Shown: positions 24,624-36,053, counted from the stretch's first letter. The stretch is DNA of 64,000 bases from Amyelois transitella (GCF_032362555.1 NC_083512.1:3770001-3834000); one strand, 5' to 3'. Notes: a model not told the origin generated them from the letters alone. Translations and numbers: made by a program.

Positions 24624-25688
24624 ATGACATCAAGACGTTTTGTTGCAAGTAACGACTTCCGGGGCCTGCAAGAAGCTGTTCAAACTATTTTTGAGAAAAG
24701 TGATGATGATGCAGAATATGCATTGCCATCATACCACCACCACCAAGTGTCTTGACGGATGAAGAAGAAGGTGCAGATGAATATATGGTTTCTACGTCTT
24801 TGCCACAAGATGTTCCTGGAAATGTTGAGGTATTTGTACAAAATACTCCAATCAGTGATGACGATAGTAGCGACGAGGAACCATTGGCGGCGAAACGTCA
24901 GCAGAGAGGAGTTCCAACTTGGCGTAAGTGTGATACGATATCTTCTTATACACCTGAAGGAGTTACTGAGATAGACCAAAGAAAGCAGTTTGTGAAAGAG
25001 GCTTTGAAAGATTTGAATCCTGTCCAAATTTTTGAGAAGATATTTGATGAAGAGGTTTATAAGCTCGTTATTTCAAGTACAAATCTGTATAATGATATAA
25101 TGCAACGGGTACAGTTCGCGAAAATAGAATGAAGAAATGTCCGCTAAAGTCTGTAAAAGAAATGAAGGAGGAAGACCGAGCTGCTTTTGACTACGGATTC
25201 GACAAATTATTGCTAGTGAAATGGAAGGACAATAGTGTATGTAAAATGCTGACAAATCACGATACTATACAATTCAAAATTATAACAAAGGAATGGGCGG
25301 GGTTGACGAGCTTGACCAGTCTATATCGCTCTACTGGATTGATATTCACGGGAAGAAATGGTGGTGGGTTCTTTTTACTTATATGATGGATATGGCCATA
25401 GCAAATTCCTGGCGTTTGTATGTGTTATCTTACGAGAATCCAATGGACCAACTCCTGTTTCGACGCAGTATTGTGAGATATTATCTGCGTCAACCAAAAC
25501 AAATGTTGACTCGCCCCTCATCGTCAACAGTGGATGGACTAGCGCATGGTGGTTTCGAACATTTCCCTCAAAAACTGGAAAAACAGTTACGATGAGCAGT
25601 TTGTCATGCCACAGTTCGTCGGCAATGTAAAACTTGTTTGAAGACTTTTTGTATAGAAAAACAATGTTTTGAAAAATATCACCTGTAA
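24624..25688 (+). pseudogene. piggyBac transposase, internally deleted and frameshifted
   Basis: The start ATG at 24624 opens 'MTSRRFVASNDF'. A first frameshift near 24720 leads into TTG at 24752 and the acidic N-terminal region (DEEEGADEY). This is followed by the conserved 'PVQIFEKIFDEEVYKLV'. At about 25100 the sequence jumps directly from NLYND to the C-terminal 'TVRENRMKKCPLKS' motif. The centre with the first two catalytic aspartates is therefore missing. A second frameshift near 25285 leads to 'MGGVDELDQ', then GKKWWWVLFTY and 'DMAIANSW', the position of the third aspartate. An in-frame TGA lies at 25593-25595. The cysteine-rich C-terminal zinc-binding domain (from AVCH through 'CKTC' to CFEKYH) ends at TAA 25686-25688. 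The protein cannot be catalytic. Such an element can only be moved in trans by a related intact copy. Confidence 0.92.
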
Positions 25689-25696
25689 GTGGCCAG

Positions 25697-25714
25697 TGTA
25701 CTCAATTGAGTACA
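25697..25714. repeat. 18-bp palindromic motif, copy 3 (piggyBac)
   Basis: TGTACTCAATTGAGTACA, a perfect palindrome, 9 bases after the transposase stop and about 130 bases from the right end. Confidence 0.9.
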
Positions 25715-25850
25715 CCCCCCCACATTCCGACATGGTTATTTTTCCCCCCTATTTTTTTCATTTTGAGTTTATTTGTGTTTATTTGATTCCGAAAATATAA
25801 GGTTCTGATATAAAATATTGCTAGTTTTATTTTGGCGCTTAATGGGTTAA

Positions 25851-26490
25851 GTATAAACACTTGTGTTTGGAGAATCCGCTCTTTTATATGTTAAGAAATA
25901 ATTAAAAATAATTACTTATTGAATGTGATAAATCAGTTAGTAGTTACATTCCCTTTTTATGAAAAGGTTAACCTTTATATCAAATTTATAAATAAATAAA
26001 CCTAAATATTAAACTTTGCATTAGGAAAAACAAAATTTTAATGCAACTACTGTGATTTCAAATAAATTACCTACGTATTTTATTGTGACGTGTCTCAAGG
26101 TTAGACAAATCTTAACGTAAAAGGAAGTTCTCAGGTAAGAATAATAAAACTGACGAGACCTTTGATGTCGCTAAAATGGCCGTGCCTTGGGTCCTTTAAA
26201 TGAAAAAAAAAAAGGAAATCGTCGTAAGCCTGCCTTTACGTGTCTCATCATAACAAGAATGTGGCTAAAATTAACCATTCTTATTTTTAAGAGTGCTTTT
26301 GTAATCATGTTGTTGCATTCGTGAAGTTGTCTAATTTTATATTATCGTCATCATTTCTTTGATAAGTTTCCGCAGTTAAATGTTTCTTTGATAATAGGTG
26401 GAATATTTGTCTGAAGAAATACCGATTTTAAGCAATTTAGTTCTAGTTGTCGTTGAAAAAGTCTTTCCAAAATAACATTCAAATCAATAT
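25851..26490. other. no gene seen
   Basis: AT-rich sequence; nothing recognisable. Confidence 0.5.
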
Positions 26491-26567
26491 TTATTTATTT
26501 AAACTTTATGCACGTAAAATGTACAACAGGTGAACTAATCGCCACAAGGCATTTTCTGATAGTCGAA
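26491..26567 (-). mobile_element. LINE 3'-end fragment 'G'
   Basis: Mirror copy of 9065-9137: TTATTTATTTAAACTTTATG, then 'TGTACAACAGGTGAACTAAT', then CCACAAGGCATTTTCTGATA. The minus strand is the element's sense direction. Confidence 0.7.
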
Positions 26568-28747
26568 TCTTTGGGCAATATCTTTTATTAACAAAAGTTG
26601 GGAAACAAAAATTACTCTTAGGTAGAACTTTATAAACAGACCCTTACGCATTTTGAAAACCTGCTATATTTAATGTAATGTCAGGTGAGTAACAATAGTC
26701 TAGGTAACAAACAGGATTCGCACGCCAAATGCGGTCTCTAATGGAACCGCCAACTGGACGCTGCCCTTTTACGTTAGTACAGTCAACGCAAGAACCGACG
26801 TAAAGTTTCGACTTTACTACAGGAACATGAGAACCTAATTGATTACAAGTTCTGTTACTGACTGTACTCAAATCTGATCGTAGATAATGAAAAGATTAAC
26901 AAAAGACACGTTTGTTTACTGTAAGTTTCCATGCTGATCTGCGAGCGATGAAATAATAGTATGATATTAGGTGCTTCTCTTACTTCAAGAGCTTATTAAC
27001 TTAGTATTCCTTGAGTTCTCGATTTTGTTTCGTTTGTCTATCCTGTAAGAGATGAAGACGTCTTCTTTTTAGTAATTAATCAAGAGCAAAGATATAATAA
27101 CAAAATACATAATGTATATGTAACTGTATGTCAAAATTACGATCAGAGATCACACGGTCTTGGAGTTAGCACACAACGTTCAATTGCAATCCGACCGCTG
27201 AGAGTTTGCGGCCATTTTACAGTAATTTGCCGTTGTCTTCGGATTCCCTATTCCGTCGGATTATATGCCAGCCAAGTGTGAGTTTATGACAATATGTAAC
27301 CTGTGCTGAGCCGCTGGCTAGCAATAAGTTACTTTTGTTTGTAAGCGTTCAAAACTATAGGATATGGAAAATATTCACATGCTTCATTAGTGTAGATGTG
27401 TTATCTTTAATCAACTCAATCATCATTGTAGCTGCTGTTATATTTCTCTTGTCACCGATCACTAGCAATAAATACGAGCTTTCCTCTTTAAGAAACCTTA
27501 TTAAATAAAACAACTGGATTTTGGAACTTTTCACTTATTTACTTACAAAGCAAGAGTGGACTAAATAGTTCAAACAAGTTTATAAGAATACGTTCTAACT
27601 AACACAGCTACAAAATTTGTCGCCTCTACCTACACAGTATTGTAAGCAATAACAATATCGATTTAACAACCGCCACATGTAAAGAGTCTGTAGCATCGCA
27701 AATTTTCCCCTATTCTATAAAACGAAGCGTACCGATTAAATGAGGTGCTCGCGTTTCTCCAGATAGCCAAGCGAGCTGGTCTATCCTTTTCCCTCGTATG
27801 GTTAAAGCATCGGTTCTCTCTTTCTCGCCCTGCGCAGCCTCTTCTCGCCGGCACCTCGCCGTCGCCTTCGAGTCACATATTTTATTTGTGGAGCCTTCCT
27901 GCATCCAGAGCGGTCTAAAGCTTCCCATGCATTATGCGTACAAATGTAAGTCTTTACCGAGAAAACAATTCTCATGAATACAGTTTTAAAAACAAAGGAG
28001 ATCTGAATACGCTTGTTGATATAGAATTAATTATGTCATAATGATTAGCTACTTGAAAGCGTTAAACATTGTTGATTCCACAATTCATCATACCAATTGA
28101 GCTCGAAAACTTATTAAGTCGCGAACGCACAACAGTTTCTTATTAGACACGAAACTTTTTCATTTAGCACAGAAAAAACTTAAGTTCATAGCAAACTTCT
28201 GCAAGGAAGTAAATCATTTGTGAATATAGAATTTTTGTTTCTCATCCTTTCTCAGGTGCGACCTTACATTAACGTTGAGGGGCACACCTTTACATTCCAT
28301 CAACAACACAGAAGAAACCTTCAATACTTCAATCGAAGTTTTCAAAAATACCTTTTTACTTAATTACCACGTAATTAGTTAATGCTCTTCAGAAGTCGAC
28401 CAGTGAATAGCAGAATTATATGTTTGTCGCGTCTCGGAGACCTGCCAATAATATTCACCCACACACTTACCTCGATGCAATAATCGTGGCTGATTTTATG
28501 CCTATATGTAGGGTGTAGAGCATAGTCGGCGGGAACGGTGGGAAATATAGTTGGGTGTCAAGCTGGAGAATTCTGGATGCCGACGATTCTTTGTTGCTGT
28601 ATATTGCATTAGCTAGGATACAAATATAGTATAAGTGTCGTATTAAATATACCTAAGTAAATATTACATCGTTAACATTTATTTGTTTATTAGATTCTAA
28701 ATCAATATATAAAAACGTTTAATCAGTATAAAAATTTAACAGAAAGG
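26568..28747. other. non-coding DNA with GC-richer patches
   Basis: A minus-strand frame at 26644-26871 has several cysteines (for example 'CVDCTNVKGQRPVGG'), but no start context, splice sites or homology I recognise. A GC-rich block at about 27760-27910 is open in several frames. No gene is called. Confidence 0.4.
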
Positions 28748-28842
28748 ACTTATTAGAGTGAAAACTCTAATAAGTTGTGAATGTTATGAAGCGAAAATAT
28801 GCAAAGATCGTGGCAAGAAGAAAGGTGTAGTCTCTGCATGAT
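28748..28842 (+). mobile_element. 12-bp hairpin followed by a LINE-B fragment
   Basis: ACTTATTAGAGT (28748-28759) and ACTCTAATAAGT (28764-28775) form a perfect stem with loop GAAA. From about 28783, 'GTTATGAAGCGAAAATATGC' and 'AAAGATCGTGGCAAG' match the LINE-B 3' coding end (see 32286-32490). The tail is lost. Confidence 0.6.
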
Positions 28843-31236
28843 TATCACTTTTATTAAAGTGATTCGAATAAAAAGTTAACTATCTAGAAAAGCAATGGAA
28901 ATAAAATTAAGGCTTATAGATATTATGGCAATCTTAAACATAAATACAAATTCGCTCTCACACAATTGGAAATAAAAGGCATACGCACAGGAAACAATAA
29001 TCAGCTTAATGCATTCAAAATAAATGTAAACCTTTTCGAAACTTCCTGAAATAATTTAGATACTGAGGTCAAAGCTTGTCTGTTTGCAGAAAATGTGACA
29101 ATCATTGGAAGGCTGCCAGGGCACCGCCTGTGATAGCGTTGCCATACAGCTGAGCAGAGTTTTAATTTAAACAGTTTTATAATTCCCGACTCATCCACTG
29201 AAAGAGAAAAAAAAAACAGTATTTTATTTGAAGACGAAGAACAAGTAGCTGAGACAGAATGTTATTTTAATGAAGTAATAATCAATGAAGATAAAAATTA
29301 ATTCAAGAAGGTACTCCAAGTCATATTACATTAATATAAATGTAAAAAAATATTTATTAATTTATTTCCAACAAATATAAATATGTGATAAAAAATCAGT
29401 TAAAAGACTTACATAATGTTAATGACATTAGGGAGAATGTCCTAGAAAATCCGAAGAAGCCAGCTTGACATAAAAAATATAATTAAATGAAAATTAAATA
29501 AAACAGACACAGAGAGACAATAAAACTTATCACGAAACACAATTACTGCTTTGTGAAGACGTGTCAGGGTCATAACAAAATATTTTCGACAGTCATCCGA
29601 AGGAATTCGCCCATCAAAGGAGAGTTACCGCGACCATTGACCATTCCCTTGATTTTAAGAACGCACTTCATTAATTTACGGGACAGCTTCGAAGAAAACA
29701 TTCAAACTCGAACCTTCATGCGCTGGGTACTAAACCAACAAATTTACCCTGCAGCTTTATAATTTGAAAAGTTCGAGTATTTGTTTCACTTTAGTAGGGT
29801 TCCGAACATATTAAAAAATATTTTTGATGTTAACAATTTAACCATAGATTTAAAAACATTATGTGAATTTAACACTATCCAATCAAAATTACAGTAAGAC
29901 TTTTAAAATGAAATAACTGGAGAGATAGGCTGTATGATTGAAACAGATTGAAAATTGAAATGAAGTGTATAAAGAAATTGTCGTGATATTATGAGAGGTA
30001 AGTACTTCACTAGAGGAACGTGATCTTATGGCCAAATACCGTATTTTTCCTATTGGAAAAGATCATACTGAAGAACCGAAAACCAACCGTAAAAACATTC
30101 CCATGGTTTTAAACCAGAATAGGACCAAGATCAGGCAACCAAGGTCAGGCAAAATTGGCTTATAGCAACACAATTCAAGATATAAGTTTTCTGACTAATA
30201 AGTAATACTTTTATTTATTTACTTCAACAGTTAGTCAGTTAAAACTTAAGTCGGATAATTAATGGCCAGTAATCGGAGAAAATAAAAAAAAATGTTATTA
30301 TCGAAACCCATTCTAATGATGTTTTTCATGTAATCAGTCGGAACCCTAAATACAGCCTTACACCATTTAACTACCTTCACAGCATATTAAACTTTACGTC
30401 TCTGTAACATAGTCTGTCCCAGAGAAAGAGCGTTTCATCAGCATTTATCCCGGAACCCTCGTGTCGATAATAATGCGAACCTTGAATTTGTGTCTTATTT
30501 TATTTAAGGAACGCAAAATATTTATGGCCTGCCCGTGTGAGGCTTGCATGTCAGTCTTTTTATGAATTTTCGATACATAATTTGTCGTCTCCGGCACGAG
30601 TATGATAAATATGACAACTGTAATTTAATTGTAAAATTGTATTATGTTTCATTATTTTGTTATTGGAAAAAGATTCGTCATAATCTTCTGTCTCGTTCTT
30701 GGCGTTACTGACTTAAATCATAAATGATATGATTAGGAAATTGACAACATCTTTTTGTCAACTGTTCAGGTCTAAAATTGTATAAAAAGACCAGGAAGAG
30801 ATCTTAACCTCACTAACAAAGCGGTAAGACAAAGGCGCCTGTTACGCATATTCAAATAGAACCGACAAAACCATTGTCCTTTCATACAAATGAGAATGTT
30901 CTGGTCACTTCGGTAACCAAGTAAATGAACTTGAAGTTCATATTAACTTGCATGCTCAGTTATAAGCGTTTTACAAGAGCTACTTACCAATATTTTTTCT
31001 TTGAGGCGATGAGCTAACAACATATTATGACAATCTTTGAAACGCAAATCCGTCCTCAAGCGATCGAACTAAAGGTCGGTTTTAAAGAGAATCGGTGGCA
31101 GGTAACCGATTCTTTTTGGAATTGATTTAAATTGATTAGTTCATATATTTATTATGATCGCTAAACTGATAGCAAAGAAAAAACACAGTACCTATGGTGT
31201 ACTAGCCGCTTCTCTTCCTGTGAGAATGTCAATATC
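28843..31236. other. AT-rich DNA without a gene
   Basis: About 2.4 kb with no recognised gene or repeat. Confidence 0.5.
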
Positions 31237-31547
31237 AATCAATAGACATACATACATACATACATACATACATATGGTCACGTCTATATCCCTTGCGGGG
31301 AAGGCAGAGCCAACAGTGTTGAAAAGACTGAATCGCCACGTTCAGCTATTTAGCTTAATGATAGAATTGAGATTCAAATAGTGACAGGTTGCTAACCCAT
31401 CGCCTGAAAGAGAGTCCCAAGTTTGTAAGCCTATCCCTTAGTTGCCTTTTACGACATCCTTTAAAAAATTCCTATTGAGTGGAGAGATGGAGTGGTCCTA
31501 TTCTCTTTTGTATTGGTGCCAGGAACCACACGGCACTTAATCAATAG
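31237..31547 (-). mobile_element. SINE-A copy with 9-bp target-site duplication
   Basis: AATCAATAG at 31237-31245 and 31539-31547 flanks a complete copy with a tail of seven CATA units at its left end. The 5' end has GTGCCAGG where the family usually has GTGCCGGG. Confidence 0.9.
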
Positions 31548-31986
31548 TATAGGTTTTAAATACAGGATGATCTTTCACTATATCTGAATCGCGATATCAT
31601 CGATTTAATCCAGAGGATTTTAACATGACCAGAAATATAACTCCGTATAAACTTACCTAAAATCCTTAAGTTTAGAAGCGGTAAGTAATTATTATTGTGT
31701 AATTTGTTTTTAACATGTTGTTCTCATGCCGCGACTAGGTCTCTTCTTATATTTATAACCCGCTATTTGTACAAAAAAAAACAGAAGCCGTCACGCTCCA
31801 AAGATTTAGAGTGGTATCACAGATTACAATCACCTTCCGCGAACAGTAAATAAGATTTGACAAACAGAAATAGGTGACGACAATTTGTGTAACGGTCACA
31901 ATTATATTCTACAATGAAATGTCTCTATTTTATTGTGGAGAGGCGGAAAAATTTCTTGGTTTTGCTTGAAAATGGACTGGATAGAA
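31548..31986. other. no gene seen
   Basis: Unique AT-rich spacer between two SINE-A copies. Confidence 0.5.
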
Positions 31987-32285
31987 GACTGAATGCATAC
32001 ATACAATCACGTCTTTAACCCTTGCAGGGTAGACAGAGTCAACAGAATTGAAAAGACTGACAGGCCACGTTCTGCTGCTGTTTGGCTAAAGATGAAATTC
32101 AGATTATTTGAATCTGAATTTCATCTTTAGCAGCGACAAGTTGCTAGCCCGTCGCCTAAGAAATGAATTCCAAGTTTATAAGCCTATCCCTTAGTCGCCT
32201 TTTACGACATCCATGGGAAAGGAAGGAGTAGTCCAATTATTTTTTTCTATTGGTGGGCCGGGAACCATACGGCACACGACTGAAT
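31987..32285 (-). mobile_element. SINE-A copy with 8-bp duplication and an internal 20-bp palindrome
   Basis: GACTGAAT flanks the element at 31987-31994 and 32278-32285. Inside, the arms 32086-32105 and 32111-32130 are exact reverse complements (CTAAAGATGAAATTCAGATT with loop ATTTG). They replace the usual family sequence, a change private to this copy. Confidence 0.9.
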
Positions 32286-32490
32286 CATTTTCAAAAGGAT
32301 TGCATGCATACCAGCTACACTGTTGTATGGGTCAGGTCAAGAGTACCCGAAACCGCCGAGCTTGCATGAAGAGAGTTATGAATGTGGATGAAACGAAGGA
32401 AGTATGCAGAGATCGTGGCAAGTGGAAAGAGGTAGTCTCTGCCTACCCCTTCGAGAAAGAGGCGTAATTTTATGTATGTATGTATGTTGT
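32286..32490 (+). mobile_element. LINE-B 3' end (RTE/BovB-like C-terminus plus TATG tail)
   Basis: A short frame ends in 'MNVDETKEVCRDRGKWKEVV' and SAYPFEKEA*. This resembles the 'DR-x-x-W-x-x-x-V' ending common to RTE-like and related LINE reverse transcriptases. The stop lies in AGGCGTAATTTTATGTATG, so the coding end runs almost straight into the (TATG)n tail. The copy is 5'-truncated; similarity is clear from about 32360. It abuts the SINE-A copy at its left. Confidence 0.7.
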
Positions 32491-32937
32491 ATGTGTGTAT
32501 GGAGCCCTAACCTTAACCCTAAATATAAATTTGAAGAAATTTATCATTATCGTCCTGTGTGCTGGTAATCTAACTTGGATCATGAATATTATACTTTAAA
32601 TATTTATTGTTTTAGTCGGCTCTTACGAGGTACACGAAAAAGAATTTAACTTTTGGTATTCGCTAATACTTACTGGGAAGCATAACATAACACAAGAAAA
32701 TTAAATTAATTACATTTAAGAACAAAAAAAACAATACTAGTACTATTAATAAGTGAGGCCACCGTTACCCAAATAAAGATGAGATGCGCATCACTATTTT
32801 GCCAGTGTCGAGACAAGGTCGCAGGCGACAATATTGCAATCTTTCCTCCTTCCTGTCAGATCACATGAGTAAATACTGGCTGACAAGAATACTATAGTCA
32901 TACTTTAAAAACGATACATATACAATTTTTTTTTTTG
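32491..32937. other. no gene seen
   Basis: AT-rich spacer ending in a T-run (32929-32936). Confidence 0.5.
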
Positions 32938-33212
32938 ACGACAGTTCCTACTTTCCTCCAGGCGATAGTTAGTGTTGGTTGCGTTCTCACCTGTCCAGGA
33001 GAGAACCCGGGGTATCGAATCTTGGACAGGGTAGGTTAGGTTTTAAATGTACTAACCCTTATCTGACCTCCACAACCTTGATTTTCTTCTTATCTTTTTT
33101 TATGTTACGAATGTTATAATTCTACCTCAAGATTTTCCTTTTCTTTCTCCTGATGTAAGTCCCGGTTACACCCTCAGCTATAGAGAGGAGCCCAGGGTGC
33201 ACGTTTTGATCT
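32938..33212 (+). mobile_element. tRNA-derived SINE, type 1
   Basis: A tRNA-like head contains 'GAGAACCCGGGGTATCGAAT', a box-B-like motif at 33011-33021. It is followed by a unique body, 'AACCCTTATCTGACCTCCAC', and a 3' part, GTAAGTCCCGGTTACACCCT and 'AGGAGCCCAGGGTGCACG'. I recognise the 3' part as a widespread lepidopteran SINE. Confidence 0.6.
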
Positions 33213-34323
33213 AAAAATCAGCATTGGTTTTTGGTCAACTTATCCCATCCCATCCCATCCCCTCCCATATTCCATATTATGAAAAGTGGCCTTAGTTTCC
33301 CAAAGTGCTCTCTTTTGGTATATTTACTCATGCAGCATTGCAATGATGCACGGAAAAGCCTTGTCCATCGCAAGAGGTCGCCACCCGAAACGTTAAATGC
33401 TTGTTCCTCGTTTATGAATAAACATGAAGAAAGAGTGGTCGAATTTTCTCAAGAACGCTTACTACAAAAATATGAACTGGTACCATTGGTTAACCTCTAA
33501 GGTTGATCATCTGATCATCATCCCACTGGCGTATATCATGGTACTTATTATCGTCATATGCAAAGGAATTATAAGATGAAAAAAGTAAACAAAAGACTAT
33601 TGGACAAGTAACAGTTAATTCCACCGACAAAAACTAGCTTCTTAAATACGAGAAGAAGATAGAGAAGAGAAAGGATGATGGCAAAGAATTCTTTACATTC
33701 TGGCAACGAAATTTGTAAACCCAACAAACAGTTGGGCTAATCTGCCCTTTTACAGGGCTGCATTCAGACGGGAGTTATTCTGTTTAATACTTAAGGTACT
33801 AATATAAACCTAAGGTAATAACTTAATAAGGTAAACCTCGGCATAATCTAATGAAATTGAGAGACAAAATAGACCAAAGTACATATTTGAAATGACTTTA
33901 CAAAATGTTACAAATACACCTACTTGTGTGACCGCATATTACTGTATTGTGCTCAAGTCTTTGTCGTTCAACATAATATGAACCTGTTATTTTCTGTCAT
34001 GCGTTACAATAACATTCACACTCAGATGTATGATTAAAACAACTGCATTTATCTCTGCACTGACCTCGGTCACACTTGCCTGATTATTGCCTAATGATTT
34101 CTTCAATTGGACCTGCCAATCGCCATTTCTTAACCTTATACGTGTATGTTTGTGGGTTAGTTTTCTATCAAGGCGACTGGTCTTGGCGATTATAATACGT
34201 GTTATTTAAGAGGTATAATCTCTTCTTATTATTCGTCTACATCCAAATTTGGGAATAAGGTAAATAGTACAGGAGTACATAATTTAGAACGATAATAACC
34301 TGAACTAACTTCAAACATACAAA
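33213..34323. other. non-coding, with a CCCAT microsatellite
   Basis: (CCCAT)n at about 33241-33265. An 89-codon + frame over 33231-33500 begins inside this microsatellite and has no recognisable domain, so I do not call it a gene. Confidence 0.45.
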
Positions 34324-34395
34324 CCGGCACCTTTATAAGAATAGAACCACTCCATCTCTTACCCATTGATGTCGTAAAAGGCGACGGATTCTTCA
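34324..34395 (+). mobile_element. SINE-A 5'-region fragment
   Basis: Keeps 'AGAATAGAACCACTCCATCT', CTTACCCATTGATGTCGTAA and 'AAGGCGACGGATTCTTC'. The rest of the element is missing. Confidence 0.7.
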
Positions 34396-35267
34396 TCAAA
34401 CAAAAAAAGCGCAATCTATTTCAAGGTGATGTTGGTAAATCAAAAATAAATAAACTTCGAGGTATCCTCAAAAATACGAATAATATTTATATTTCTTTGG
34501 TAGCATTAAATGTGTTTCAATTAATAGGCAAATGGATCGTTTAGTATCGTAACTAATCATACGTACTTGCACAAGTAATGTAAAATTTAATTGTCTTTCT
34601 CTTTAATCTAGCCCATGATTAAATAAACTTATTATTTCATCATATATTTATAGCAATATTTTGAATGTTTATAGTATTAAAAAAATATAAAATATGTATG
34701 TATACTTTCATACCTTAGACAAATGTGTAATACAATCTTTGTGCTAATTAAATTCGTATTCAAGATTTTCTTAACGCTATTGAATCACCAACTTTTAATA
34801 TGCCTCTTCGTAAAATTTACATAGATTTTTCATCAAACACTAGAAACCTTAATAGTAATAATAAAATGCTTAGTGCTCGGATAATGTCAATTGGCAGATT
34901 TGCGGTATGTATACACGGTAGGGCTGCTTATGCAACAAACTTTCACCGTACGTTAAGCGGCGAGAGGCTTAAGATTGCCTATTACTGGACTGATCTCGGA
35001 AAATCTGAAAGTTTTTGTGTGGCTTCCGGCTATGAAACGAAATGAATATGGGAACGTAGTGTTAAGACTAGTCTAGTATCTGTTATAAATAAACTGATAA
35101 AATATTATGTCAAAAAAATTATAAATTCTTGTTTGCTGTAATAGTTCTGAAAGTAATAGATTTGAAAGAATATATTGTCATTGTAAAAAACCAGTTGGCG
35201 AAGTTCATACAATAAAATATGTAGACAGTTGAAGTCAAGGCCAATTTGGAAAAAAATATTAAATCAG
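34396..35267. other. no gene seen
   Basis: Mostly AT-rich. An 81-codon + frame at 34800-35045 shows no domain, signal peptide or homology I recognise. Confidence 0.45.
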
Positions 35268-35515
35268 TTTCTTCACCCGAGGTCCCGGGTTCGAATCCCG
35301 GCCAGGGATGAGAAAAGAACTTTTTCTGATTGGCCTGAGTCTTGGATGTTTATACATACATACATAAAATCACGCCTCTTGGATGTTTATCTATATAAGT
35401 ATTTATTATAAAATATAGTATCGTTGAGTTAGTATCTTGTAACACAAGTTTCGAACTTAACTTCGAGGCTAACTCAATCTGTGTAATTTGTCCCGTATAT
35501 ATTTATATATTTACA
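35268..35515 (+). mobile_element. tRNA-derived SINE, type 2, interrupted
   Basis: A perfect B box, GGTTCGAATCC, lies at 35288-35298 inside a T-arm-like CCCGGGTTCGAATCCCGG. The body follows: 'CTTTTTCTGATTGGCCTGAG', TATCGTTGAGTTAGTATC, 'GAGGCTAACTCAATCTGTGT'. This is a known type of noctuid and other moth SINE. The A-box half is missing or decayed. The body is split by the 24-bp insertion at 35354-35377. Confidence 0.75.
35341..35390 (-). mobile_element. 24-bp LINE-B tail insertion with 13-bp target-site duplication
   Basis: CTTGGATGTTTAT is present exactly at 35341-35353 and 35378-35390. The 24 bases between, read on the minus strand, are AGGCGTGATTTTATG plus TATG repeats, the extreme 3' end of LINE-B. 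The SINE around it reads through normally if one duplication copy and the insert are removed. This is a target-primed insertion that aborted almost at once. Confidence 0.92.
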
Positions 35516-36053
35516 TAATGAATGATATTTAGATACAATATGATTTAACATCTAAACTATATATACTACTATTGCACATACTTTCATCAATAAGTTTGAA
35601 ATATACATTTAATAGTTTTTATTACGAGCAAACGGCAGTTTAATTCAAAATGACTGATTGTTTTCTGATAAATAGGCACAAAACAGACATGTGACTCGAT
35701 TTAGATCAGATACATTAATATCCTCAAATCACTTACGATACTAGTTTACCATGAACCATCAAGTCTTTAAAGTACTTACTGATATTTATCGAAGTAATAT
35801 TATCGAGATTCAACACCGCTAATACAGAAGGAATTATAATGTATTTAAATATTATTTTAAATTATAAAATAATTCTTAACGTCTTTCGACTTTCCTTCCA
35901 CAACAAACAAACTAACTTTCGTTTTTTTTAATATAAGTTATCCCGTCTTGTCCTCTTGTAAGTACTTATATAATTCACGAGCTATAATTAAAAACTAATT
36001 TCTACTCCCTTTAGTAGGGTAATAATTAGTTTGAAAAGAAACAAAATACGCAC
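35516..36053. other. no gene seen
   Basis: AT-rich sequence; nothing recognisable. Confidence 0.5.

Larger units (their letters stand above)
24195..25850 (+). mobile_element. piggyBac-like DNA transposon with TTAA duplications
   Basis: TTAA at 24195-24198 and 25847-25850 bounds the element. The ends are inverted: CCCATATAGCGCC on the left, and CCCATTAAGCGCC on the right when reversed, 11 of 13 matching. The inside carries a broken piggyBac transposase. TTAA targeting, the inverted ends and the protein together make the identification firm. The element is about 1.65 kb, shorter than an autonomous piggyBac (about 2.5 kb), because its centre is deleted. Confidence 0.93.

Noticed and set aside
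24600..24626. TTTTTGCAG before the piggyBac start codon as a splice acceptor
   Set aside because: No matching donor was found and piggyBac elements usually lack introns; treated as chance.
26644..26871. A minus-strand frame with four cysteines
   Set aside because: No start or splice context, no signal peptide, no recognised family. It overlaps no repeat, so it is left as unexplained rather than called a gene.
31154..31381. A 75-codon + frame
   Set aside because: Its second half is SINE-A sequence read in antisense; no independent coding evidence.
35270..35300. A perfect tRNA B box, possibly a tRNA gene
   Set aside because: No A box or cloverleaf can be drawn upstream, and the downstream body is that of a known SINE type.
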